From assembly GCF_035918395.1 (NCBI RefSeq), contig NZ_CP142362.1:3323501-3387500 (forward strand): DNA of 64,000 bases. Direction: 5' to 3'. The notes under the pieces are model-generated. The model did not search any database and was not told the origin of the DNA. It was given only the letters and a program-made list of their open reading frames with translations. Within the stretch, counting starts at the first letter, position 1. Each line of letters opens with the position of its first letter. Positions 22,801 through 34,800 of this stretch are shown in pieces. Origin of the DNA: Mycolicibacterium sp. ND9-15 (lineage in GTDB: Bacteria; Actinomycetota; Actinomycetes; Mycobacteriales; Mycobacteriaceae). Both the position numbers and the translations under genes were made by a program.

Positions 22801-25800
22801 TGTCGGAATGTTTCACCGAGGCCGGTGAGCCGGCCGGCATCGGCGGGGCGGTGGAGTTCCGCACCGATGTTTTCGATTTTGGGAGCATTGAGGCGCTGAT
22901 TGAGCGGTTCCGTCGTGTGTTGGTGGCGATGGTTGCTGATCCGTTGGCGCGGTTGTCGTCGGTGGATGTGCTGGATGCAGCTGAGCATGTTCGGCTGGGT
23001 GAGTTCGGTAATCGTGTGGTGTTGACCGAACCCGCAAGGCCAGTTTCGATACCCGCGTTGTTCGCTGTGCAGGTGGCGCGTGCCCCGGAGGCGGTGGCGG
23101 TCAGGTTCGAGGGTTGTTCGTTGAGTTATGGCGAGCTTGATGAGGCGTCGGACCGGTTGGCGCGGGTGCTTTGTGGCCGGGGTGTGGGCTCGGGTGACTG
23201 TGTGGCGTTGTTGTTGGAGCGCTCGGCGCAGGCGGTCGTGGCGATGTTGGCGGTGCTCAAGTCGGGGGCGGCGTATCTGGCGATGGATCCGGCGTTGCCG
23301 GACACGCGGGTGAAGTTCATGATCGCTGATGCGGGTCCGGTGGCTGCGGTGAGCACTGCGCAGTTGGCTGCCCGGTTGGATGGGTATGAGTTGGTGGTCG
23401 TTGATGTCGACGATCCCGCCGTTGACACCCAACCCAGCGCTGCGCTGCCGGCGCCGGCTGCTGATGATTTGGCGTATCTGATTTACACCTCGGGCACTAC
23501 TGGTGTGCCTAAGGGGGTGGGTATCTCTCACCGCAATCTGGCTCATTTGGCGCAGTCCTCGCCGCCGCAGCTGCCCGCCGAACAGGTGTGGACGCAGTGT
23601 CATTCGTATGCGTTTGACTTTTCGGTGTGGGAGATCTGGGCTGCGCTGTTGGGTGGGGGGCGGTTGGTGGTGGTGCCTGAGGAGGTGGTGGGCTCGCCGC
23701 ACGATTTTCAGGCGTTGCTGGTTTCTGAACGGGTCAATGTGCTCACGCAGACCCCGTCGGCGGTGGGGGCGCTGTCGCCGCGGGGGTTGGAGTCGGTGGC
23801 GTTGTTGCTTGGTGGTGAGGCCGTTTCGGGGGAGGTGGTGGATCGGTGGGCGCCGGGGCGGGTGGTGATCAATGCTTACGGCCCGACCGAGACCACGGTG
23901 TATGCCTCGATGAGTGCCCCGCTCGGGGTGGGGTCGGGGGCGGCGCCGATCGGTGCGCCGGTGCCGACTGCGGCGTTGTTTGTCCTTGATGGCTGGTTGC
24001 GTGCGGTGCCGATCGGGGTGGTCGGTGAGTTGTATGTGGCCGGTGCGGGGGTCGGGGTCGGGTACCTGGGTCGGTCGGGGTTGACCGGGTCGCGGTTTGT
24101 GGCGTGTCCGTTCGGTGGTGCGGGAGCGCCGGGGCAGCGGATGTATCGCACCGGGGATTTGGTGTGCTGGGGTGCTGATGGTCAGCTGGCCTATTTGGGT
24201 CGTGCTGATGAGCAGGTCAAGATCCGCGGGTATCGCATCGAGCTCGGTGAGGTGCAGGCCGCGTTGAGTGCGCTGGCTGGGGTGGCGCAGGCGGTGGTGA
24301 TCGCCCGCGAGGACCGCCCCGGTGACAAACGTCTGGTCGGCTACCTCACCGGCACCGCAGATCCGGCCGGGATCCGCGCGCAGCTGGCCGAGCGGTTGCC
24401 GGCCTATATGGTGCCCGCGGCGGTGGTGGCGCTCGACAGGCTGCCGTTGACGGTCAACGGCAAACTCGACACCCGCGCCCTGCCCGCACCCGAATACGCC
24501 GAGGCGGATCGGTATCGCGCCCCGACCGACGCGGTCGAAGAGATCCTGGCCGGTATTTATGCCCAGGTGCTCGGGGTGGACCGGGTCGGGGTCGACGACT
24601 CGTTCTTCGACCTCGGCGGGGATTCGTTGTTGGCGATGCGTTTGGTCGCCACCATCAACGCCGGCCTGGATGCCGGCCTGGGGGTGCGCACCTTGTTTGA
24701 GGCGCCGACGGTGGCTCGGTTGGCACCGCGTATCGGCGGGGGTTCGGGTGGGCTGGAGCCGTTGGTGGCTGGGCAGCGGCCGGCGGTGGTGCCGTTGTCG
24801 TTTGCTCAGCAGCGGTTGTGGTTTGTCGATCAGTTGCAGGGGCCGTCAGCGGTTTACAACTTGGCGGTGGTGTTGCGGCTGGGCGGCAGGCTTGATGCTC
24901 CGGCGTTGGGCGCGGCCTTCGGTGATGTCGTGGTGCGCCATGAGTCGCTGCGCACCGTGTTCCCTGACGCGGACGGTGTGCCGTTCCAGCAGGTGGTGCC
25001 GGCGGAGCGGGTCGACTTGGGTTGGCAGGTCATCGATGCGACCGCTTGGTCACCGGCCCGGCTGGGTGAGGCCATCGGCACCGCGGCGCGTCACAGTTTT
25101 GATCTGGCAGCTGAAATCCCGTTGCGGGCAACGCTTTTCCGTGTTGGCGATGATGAGCATGTGCTGGTGGGTGTGGTGCACCATATCGCTGCTGACGGCT
25201 GGTCGATCACCCCGCTGGTGGGTGATTTGGGGGTGGCCTATGCCAGCCGGTGTGCGGGGCGGGCGCCGGGGTGGGCGCCGTTGGCGGTGCAGTATGTGGA
25301 TTACACGTTGTGGCAGCGCGCGCAGCTGGGTGATCTCGACGATCCCGGCAGTCGTATCGGTGCGCAGTTGGCTTATTGGCAGGATGCGCTGGCCGGGTTG
25401 CCGGAGCGGCTGGTGTTGCCCACCGATCGGCCCTATCCGGTGGTGGCCGATCAGCGTGGGGCCACGATGGCAGTGCAGTGGCCGGTTGATGTGCAGTTGC
25501 GGGTGCGTGAGGTGGCCCGTGAACATAATGCGACCAGTTTCATGGTGGTTCAGGCCGCTTTGGCGGTGCTGCTGTCTCGGCTGAGCGCCAGCAGTGATGT
25601 GGCGGTGGGGTTCCCGATCGCCGGGCGCTCCGACCCGGCGCTGGATGGGTTGGTGGGTTTCTTCGTCAACACCTTGGTGTTGCGGGTGGATCTGGGCGGG
25701 GATCCCACGGTTGCAGAGTTGTTGGCTCAGGTGCGCCAGCGTAGCCTGGCCGCCTTCGAGCATCAGGATGTGCCGTTCGAGGTGCTCGTCGAGCGGCTTA

Positions 25801-28800
25801 ACCCCATCCGGTCGCTGGCCCATCACCCGCTGGTGCAGGTGATGTTGGGCTGGCAGAACCTGCCCGGGCAGCCCGGTGGCTCCACGGCCGGGTTGGCGTT
25901 GGGTGAGCTTGACGTCACGCCGGTGCCGGTGGACTCGCACACCGCACGCATGGACCTGTCGTTGTCGTTGTCGGAATGTTTCACCGAGGCCGGTGAGCCG
26001 GCCGGCATCGGCGGGGCGGTGGAGTTCCGCACCGATGTTTTCGATTTTGGGAGCATTGAGGCGCTGATTGAGCGGTTCCGTCGTGTGTTGGTGGCGATGG
26101 TTGCTGATCCGTTGGCGCGGTTGTCGTCGATCGATGTGGTTGATGCAGCTGAGCATGTTCGGCTGGGTGAGTTCGGTAATCGTGTGGTGTTGACCGAACC
26201 CGCAAGGCCAGTTTCGATACCCGCGTTGTTCGCTGTGCAGGTGGCGCGTGCCCCGGAGGCGGTGGCGGTCAGGTTCGAGGGTTGTTCGTTGAGTTATGGC
26301 GAGCTTGATGAGGCGTCGGACCGGTTGGCGCGGGTGCTTTGTGGCCGGGGTGTGGGCTCGGGTGACTGTGTGGCGTTGTTGTTGGAGCGCTCGGCGCAGG
26401 CGGTCGTGGCGATGTTGGCGGTGCTCAAGTCGGGGGCGGCGTATCTGGCGATGGATCCGGCGTTGCCGGACACGCGGGTGAAGTTCATGATCGCTGATGC
26501 GGGTCCGGTGGCTGCGGTGAGCACTGCGCAGTTGGCTGCCCGGTTGGATGGGTATGAGTTGGTGGTCGTTGATGTCGACGATCCCGCCGTTGACACCCAA
26601 CCCAGCGCTGCGCTGCCGGCGCCGGCTGCTGATGATTTGGCGTATCTGATTTACACCTCGGGCACTACTGGTGTGCCTAAGGGGGTGGGTATCTCTCACC
26701 GCAATCTGGCTCATTTGGCGCAGTCCTCGCCGCCGCAGCTGCCCGCCGAACAGGTGTGGACGCAGTGTCATTCGTATGCGTTTGACTTTTCGGTGTGGGA
26801 GATCTGGGCTGCGCTGTTGGGTGGGGGGCGGTTGGTGGTGGTGCCTGAGGAGGTGGTGGGCTCGCCGCACGATTTCCAGGCGTTGCTGGTTTCTGAACGG
26901 GTCAATGTGCTCACGCAGACCCCGTCGGCGGTGGGGGCGCTGTCGCCGCGGGGGTTGGAGTCGGTGGCGTTGTTGCTTGGTGGTGAGGCCGTTTCGGGGG
27001 AGGTGGTGGATCGGTGGGCGCCGGGGCGGGTGGTGATCAATGCTTACGGCCCGACCGAGACCACGGTGTATGCCTCGATGAGTGCCCCGCTCGGGGTGGG
27101 GTCGGGGGCGGCGCCGATCGGTGCGCCGGTGCCGACTGCGGCGTTGTTTGTCCTTGATGGCTGGTTGCGTGCGGTGCCGATCGGGGTGGTCGGTGAGTTG
27201 TATGTGGCCGGTGCGGGGGTCGGGGTCGGGTACCTGGGTCGGTCGGGGTTGACCGGGTCGCGGTTTGTGGCGTGTCCGTTCGGTGGTGCGGGAGCGCCGG
27301 GGCAGCGGATGTATCGCACCGGGGATTTGGTGTGCTGGGGTGCTGATGGTCAGCTGGCCTATTTGGGTCGTGCTGATGAGCAGGTCAAGATCCGCGGGTA
27401 TCGCATCGAGCTCGGTGAGGTGCAGGCCGCGTTGAGTGCGCTGGCTGGGGTGGCGCAGGCGGTGGTGATCGCCCGCGAGGACCGCCCCGGTGACAAACGT
27501 CTGGTCGGCTACCTCACCGGCACCGCAGATCCGGCCGGGATCCGCGCGCAGCTGGCCGAGCGGTTGCCGGCCTATATGGTGCCCGCGGCGGTGGTGGCGC
27601 TCGACAGGCTGCCGTTGACGGTCAACGGCAAACTCGACACCCGCGCCCTGCCCGCACCCGAATACGCCGAGGCGGATCGGTATCGCGCCCCGACCGACGC
27701 GGTCGAAGAGATCCTGGCCGGTATTTATGCCCAGGTGCTCGGGGTGGACCGGGTCGGGGTCGACGACTCGTTCTTCGACCTCGGCGGGGACAGCATCTTG
27801 TCGATGCAGGTGGTAGCGCGGGCCCGGGAAGCTGGTTTGCTTTTCCGTCCGCCCGACATCTTCGTCCAGCAGACCGTGGCCCAGCTGGCCCGGGTGGCTC
27901 GGCTGGCCGCCGGCGAGGCCAATGTGGTTGACGAAGGTGTCGGGCCGATGGTGGCCACGCCAATCATGCGCTGGCTTCAGAATGTGGACGGCCCGGTCGA
28001 TCAGTTCAACCAGACGATAGTGGTGCAAGCGCCCGACGGGGTCGGCGAGGCCGACGTGGTGGTCCTGTTGCAGGCGCTGTTGGATCGGCACGCCATGTTG
28101 CGGCTGCGTGTCGATGACGACGGCGCCGGGAATTGGTCGTTGACGGTGCCCGAGGTGGGCTCGATCTCCGCCGTTGCGTGCCTGCAGGCGGTGGAGGTGT
28201 TGTCCGAGGAGGCGGTGGTAGCGGCGCGGTCGCGGTTGGACCCGGCCGCCGGCGTGATGCTCAGCGCACTGTGGGCTACTTCGATCGGCCAGCTCGTGTT
28301 GGTCATCCACCATCTCGCCGTCGATGCGGTGTCTTGGCGGGTGTTGCTCGAGGATCTCAATGTCGCTTCGGTTCAGCATCGCGGTGGGCAGCCTGTGGCG
28401 TTGCCGGCGTTTGGGACTTCGTTTGCCCGGTGGGCGTCGCTATTGGCAGAGTATGCGCACCACCCACATGTGGTGGAGCAGGCCGACGTGTGGCGGCGGG
28501 TGGCGGCGACCCCCGCCCAGTTGCCGGGCGTGCAACCCGCGACGGATACCTATGCCAGCGCTGGGCAGCAGTCGGTGACGCTGGATGCCCAGACCACCCG
28601 AACGCTGTTGGGTGAGGTGCCGGCGGCGTTTCATGCCGGGGTGCACGACGTTTTGTTGATCGCGTTCGCCTTGGCGTGGGCCGAGTTTTTGGGCACCGGT
28701 GGGGCGCCGGTCGGGATTGATGTGGAGGGTCACGGGCGCCATGAGGAGTTGGCTCCCGATGTGGACCTGTCGCGCACGGTGGGGTGGTTCACGACCAAGT

Positions 28801-31800
28801 ACCCGGTGGCGTTGAGCGTTGGTGGGCTTGACTGGGCGCAGGTGCTCGCCGGTGAGGCGGCGCTGGGGGCGGTGATCAAAGAGGCTAAAGAACAGTTGCG
28901 CGCGCTGCCTGATGGCCTGACGTACGGGTTGCTGCGCTACCTGAATTCCGAGGTTGACCTGGACGCGCCCGACCCGCCCATCGGATTCAACTATTTGGGA
29001 CGTCTGGGCGCTGCGGCAGCCGAGCCCTCCGAGGATTTGTGGCGGATCAGCCCCAAGGGGTTGTCATTGACCGGTGCGGTCGCGGCTATTCCCATGCCGC
29101 TGGCGCATACCGTCGAGTTGAACGCCGGCACAGTGGAGACAGACAGCGGCCCGCAGTTGCACGCCAACTGGTCGTGGGCGCCCTCGGCGGTCGGTGAGGA
29201 GCAAATAAGACGGTTGAGCCGGTTGTGGTTTGAGGCCCTGGCCGGCATCTGCGCGCACGTCCATCGGGGTGGGGGTGGGTTGACGCCCTCCGATATCGCG
29301 CTTGTCGAGCTTGGTCAGCAGCAGATCGACGAGCTTGAGCGGCATATGCGAGTCGCTGATGTGTTGCCGTTGACGCCCTTGCAGCGGGGGCTGCTCTTTC
29401 ACGCCAGCACCGGTCAAGGCAACGGCGACGAGGTTTATGCGGTGCAGCTGAGAATCACTGTGACCGGTGCGCTTGACCCACAGCGCCTGCGCGACGCCGT
29501 GCACAGGGTGGTTAGCCGGCATCCGAACCTGACGGCCCGATTCTCTACGCAGTTCGGCGAGCCGGTGCAGATCATCCCGGCTGACCCCGATGCGCCCTGG
29601 CGGTATGTCGAGCTAGACACCGGTGCCGCCGACGTCGATGTCGACGAGCAGGTTCACCACCTCTGCGCCACCGAACGCGCCGCGGTGTGCGACCTCGACC
29701 ATGAGACGGCCTTCCGAGTCGCTTTGATCCGCATCGGAGAAGATCGGCACCGGTTTGTGCTGACCAATCACCACATCGTGCTTGATGGCTGGTCGCTGCC
29801 GATCCTGTTGCGGGAGATATTCGCCTGCTATCACGGGCAGCGGCTAGCGGCGGCCGTACCGTACCGCACCCTTCTTAGCTGGCTGGCGGATCGAGACCTC
29901 GCTGATGCCCACGCGGCGTGGCAGGAGGTGTTGGCCGGTTTCGAAACCCCGACATTGGTGGGTCCACCAACTCGGTTAGAACGAGGGCTGCGAAGCGTTG
30001 CATCGTTTTGCGTGCCCGAGCGTACTACGCACGCTATCGGCGAGTTGGCGCGCTCGAGACACACCACCGTCAGCACCGTCCTGCAGGGTGCCTTCGCGCA
30101 GCTGCTCATGTGGCTGACCGGACACAATGATGTCGCCTTTGGCGTCGCGGTCTCGGGTAGGCCAGCCGAGGTGGTCGGTGCGGAATCGATGGTGGGCCTG
30201 TTGATCAACACGGTCCCGGTGCGGGCGTGTACCACAACGTCAACCACGACTGCCGACCTGCTCGATCAGCTGCAGACCGCCTACACCCGCACCCTTGAGC
30301 ACCAGCACCTGGCGCTCAGCGACATTCACCGCGTCACAGGTCATGATTACCTGTTCGACACCCTTTTCGTCTTCGAGAACTACCCGATCGACAGCGCCGC
30401 TTTGTCCGGCGCCGACGGGCTGGCCATCAGCGAGATCAGCGCGAGCGAACACAACCACTACCCACTTTCGGTGGTGGCCCGACCTGGCCGCGAACTGGCC
30501 CTTCGCGTCGAATTCGACACTGATGTGTTTGATGTGGCCAGTGTTGAGATGTTGGTCGAGCGGTTGGAGCGGGTGTTGGTGGCGATGACCGCTGATCCGG
30601 CGCGGCGGTTGTCATCGATTGATGTGCTCGATGCCGGTGAGCGGGTCCGGTTGGATGAGATCGGTAATCGGGCGGTGTTGAGTGAGCCGGCGCCGGCGTC
30701 GGTGTCGATTCCGGTGGTGTTCGCTGCGCAGGTGACTCGTGCTCCGGAGGCGGTGGCGCTGACGTTCCTGGGTCGTTCTGTGACGTATCGCGAGCTCGAT
30801 GAGTGGGCGAATCGGTTGGCGCATCTGTTGGTTGCTCGTGGTGCGGGCCCGGGTGAGTGTGTGGCGCTGCTGTTTCCGCGGTCGGTCGAGGCGGTGGTGT
30901 CGATCTTGGCGGTGCTCAAGACCGGGGCGGCCTATCTGCCGATCGATCCGGGTCATCCTGAGGCGCGGATCGGGTTCATGCTCGCTGATGCCGCGCCGGT
31001 GGCTGCGTTGAGCACGGTCGGGTTGGCTGATCGGTTGCATGGCCATGATGTGGTGGTCATCGATGTCGACGATCCCATCGTCGACTCTCAGCCTTGCACG
31101 GCGCTGCCGGCGCCGAGCGCTGAGGACATCGCGTACATCATCTACACCTCGGGTACCACTGGTGTCCCGAAAGGTGTTGCGATCACTCATCACAATGTGA
31201 CGCGGTTGTTGGAGTCGGTGTATGCGGATCTGCCGGCGGCGGCGGTCTGGTCGCAGTGGCATTCCTATGCCTTTGACGTTTCGGTGTGTGAGATCTGGGG
31301 TGCGCTGCTCAGTGGTGGGCGGTTGGTGGTGGTGCCAGATGCGGTGTTGCGTTCGCCGGAGGACTTCCACGCCCTGCTGGTCAGCGAACAGGTTGGTGTG
31401 TTGAGCCAGACGCCGTCGGCGTTTTATACGCTGCAAACCGCTGATGCGCTGGCATCTGAGTTGGGGCAGCAGCTCAAGCTCGAGGCTGTGATCTTCGCCG
31501 GGGAAGCGCTGGACCCCCAGCGTCTGGGGACGTGGCTGGCCAATCATCCGGGGTTGCCACGGCTGGTCAACATGTATGGCACTACCGAGACGACGGTGCA
31601 TGCGTCGTTCCGGGAGATCGGCGATGGTGATGCCGGTAGGAATTCCAGCCCGATCGGGGTGCCGTTGGCCCATCTGGGTTTCTTCGTGCTCGATGGGTGG
31701 TTGCGTGCGGTGCCTGCCGGTGTGGTGGGGGAGTTGTATGTGGCCGGCGCTGGGTTGGGGGTTGGGTATCTGCGCCGGTCGGGGTTGAGTGCGTCGAGGT

Positions 31801-34800
31801 TTGTGGCGTGCCCGTTCGGTGGGGCCGGGACGCGGATGTATCGCACCGGGGATTTGGTGTGTTGGGGTGCTGATGGTCAGCTGCGGTATTTGGGTCGCGG
31901 CGATGAGCAGGTCAAGATTCGCGGGTATCGCATCGAGCTCGGTGAAGTCCAGGCCGCCTTGAGTGCGCTGGCTGGGGTGGAGCAGGCGGCGGTGATCGCC
32001 CGTGAGGACCGCCCCGGTGACAAGCGCCTGGTCGGCTACATCACCGGCACGGCGGACCCGGCCCGGATGCGCGCGCAGCTGGCTGAGCGGTTGCCGGGCT
32101 ATATGGTGCCCGCGGCGGTGGTGGCGCTCGACAGGTTGCCGTTGACGGTCAACGGCAAACTCGACACCCGCGCGCTACCCGCACCCGAGTACGCCGAGGC
32201 TGATCAGTATCGGGCTCCGACTGATCTCACTGAGGAGATCTTGGCTGGCATCTACGCCCAGATACTCGGTGTCGAGCGGGTCGGGGTCGACGACTCCTTC
32301 TTCGAACTGGGCGGGGATTCGCTGTCGGCGATGCGCCTGATCGCTGCAGTCAATACCGGCCTGAATGCACACCTTTCGGTGGGCACCGTATTTGAGACGC
32401 CTACGGTGGCTCAGTTGGCTCCGCGTATCGGTGGTGAGACGGGCTGGCTCGCGCCGGTGGTGGCGGTGGAGCGACCGGCGGTGGTGCCGTTGTCGTTTGC
32501 CCAGAACCGGTTGTGGTTCATCGACCAGCTGCAGGGACCCTCGCCGGTTTACAACTTGACGGCGGTGTTGCGGTTGAACGGGCGCCTCGATGTCGAGGCG
32601 TTGGGTCTGGCGATGGGCGATTTGGTGGACCGCCATGAGACCCTGCGCACGCTGTTCCCGGCGGAAGACGGCATCCCCCAGCAGCTGGTGGTTCCCTTCG
32701 AGCGGGTCAGGTTCGGCTGGGAGCTAGTCGACGCCACCGGATGGGCGGCGGCCCAGCTTCACGACGGCGCCAGCGCGAGGGTGTGTGAACCTTTCGACTT
32801 GGCGAACGAGATCCCTTTGCGGGCAACGCTTTTCCGGGTGCGCGACGAGGAGCATGTGCTGGCGATTGTGGTGCATCACATCGCCGCTGATGGTTGGTCG
32901 ATCGCACCGCTGACGCAGGACCTGGGGGTGGCTTATGCCGCTCGGTGTGCCGGGCAGGCTCCTGCTTGGGAGCCGCTGCCGGTGCAGTATGTGGATTACA
33001 CGTTGTGGCAGCGCGGACAGCTGGGCGATCTCGATGACGCCGACAGCCGCATCGCCGCTCAGCTGACTTACTGGGAGCAGGCCCTGAGTGGTATGCCCGA
33101 GCGGCTGCAGCTGCCCGCTGATCGGCCCTACCCTGCAGTGGCCGACCACCGCGGCGCGCGGGTAGCGGTGGACTGGCCGACTGACCTGCGACAGCGGGTT
33201 GCCCAGATGGCTCGTGAACACAACTCGACCACCTTCATGGTGATGCAGGCCGCCCTGGCGGTGTTGTTGTCCAAACTGAGTGCCACCGCTGATGTGGCGG
33301 TCGGGTTTCCGATCGCCGGACGCCGTGATAGCGCACTTGATGACTTGGTGGGTTTCTTCGTCAACACCTTGGTCTTGCGGGTCGACTTGGCTGGGGATCC
33401 CAGTGTCGCTGAGTTGTTGGGTCAGGTGCGTGCGCGCAGTCTGGCCGCCTATGAGCATCAGGATGTGCCGTTTGAGTTATTAGTGGAGCGGATCGCCCCC
33501 ACCCGAAGCCTGACCCATCACCCGCTGGTTCAAGTGATGTTGGCGTGGCAGAACAACGACCCCGCTGCCGCGCTGAGTTTGGCCGATCTGCAAGTCACGC
33601 CACTGGCGTCCGACACCCGCACCGCCCGCATGGATTTGACGTTTTCGTTTGGCGAACGTTGGAGCCCGGCCGGCGAGGCCACCGGGATCGGTGGGGAGGT
33701 GGAATTCCGCACTGATGTGTTTGATGTGGCCAGTGTTGAGATGTTGGTCGAGCGGTTGGAGCGGGTGTTGGTGGCGATGACCGCTGATCCGGCGCGGCGG
33801 TTGTCATCGATTGATGTGCTCGATGCCGGTGAGCGGGTCCGGTTGGATGAGATCGGTAATCGGGCGGTGTTGAGTGAGCCGGCGCCGGCGTCGGTGTCGA
33901 TTCCGGTGGTGTTCGCTGCGCAGGTGACTCGTGCTCCGGAGGCGGTGGCGCTGACGTTCCTGGGTCGTTCTGTGACGTATCGCGAGCTCGATGAGTGGGC
34001 GAATCGGTTGGCGCATCTGTTGGTTGCTCGTGGTGCGGGCCCGGGTGAGTGTGTGGCGCTGCTGTTTCCGCGGTCGGTCGAGGCGGTGGTGTCGATCTTG
34101 GCGGTGCTCAAGACCGGGGCGGCCTATCTGCCGATCGATCCGGGTCATCCCGAGGCGCGGATCGGGTTCATGCTCGCTGATGCCGCGCCGGTGGCTGCGT
34201 TGAGCACGGTCGGGTTGGCTGATCGGTTGCATGGCCATGATGTGGTGGTCATCGATGTCGACGATCCCATCGTCGACTCTCAGCCTTGCACGGCGCTGCC
34301 GGCGCCGAGCGCTGAGGACATCGCGTACATCATCTACACCTCGGGTACCACTGGTGTCCCGAAAGGTGTTGCGATCACTCATCACAATGTGACGCGGTTG
34401 TTGGAGTCGGTGTATGCGGATCTGCCGGCGGCGGCGGTCTGGTCGCAGTGGCATTCCTATGCCTTTGACGTTTCGGTGTGTGAGATCTGGGGTGCGCTGC
34501 TCAGTGGTGGGCGGTTGGTGGTGGTGCCAGATGCGGTGTTGCGTTCGCCGGAGGACTTCCACGCCCTGCTGGTCAGCGAACAGGTTGGTGTGTTGAGCCA
34601 GACGCCGTCGGCGTTTTATACGCTGCAAACCGCTGATGCGCTGGCATCTGAGTTGGGGCAGCAGCTCAAGCTCGAGGCTGTGATCTTCGCCGGGGAAGCG
34701 CTGGACCCCCAGCGTCTGGGGACGTGGCTGGCCAATCATCCGGGGTTGCCACGGCTGGTCAACATGTATGGCACTACCGAGACGACGGTGCATGCGTCGT

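Noticed and set aside
19694..27790. CRISPR-like or satellite interpretation of the repeated sequence
   Set aside because: The units are 3.2 kb, in frame, coding and without spacers; they are NRPS domains.
25050..28379. 1,109-codon open frame on the minus strand inside the NRPS, and a similar 606-codon one at 21882-23702
   Set aside because: Antisense shadows of the GC-rich repeated modules. The translation is low-complexity (rich in Arg, His, Gln, Pro), has no domain, and recurs only because the plus-strand DNA is repeated.
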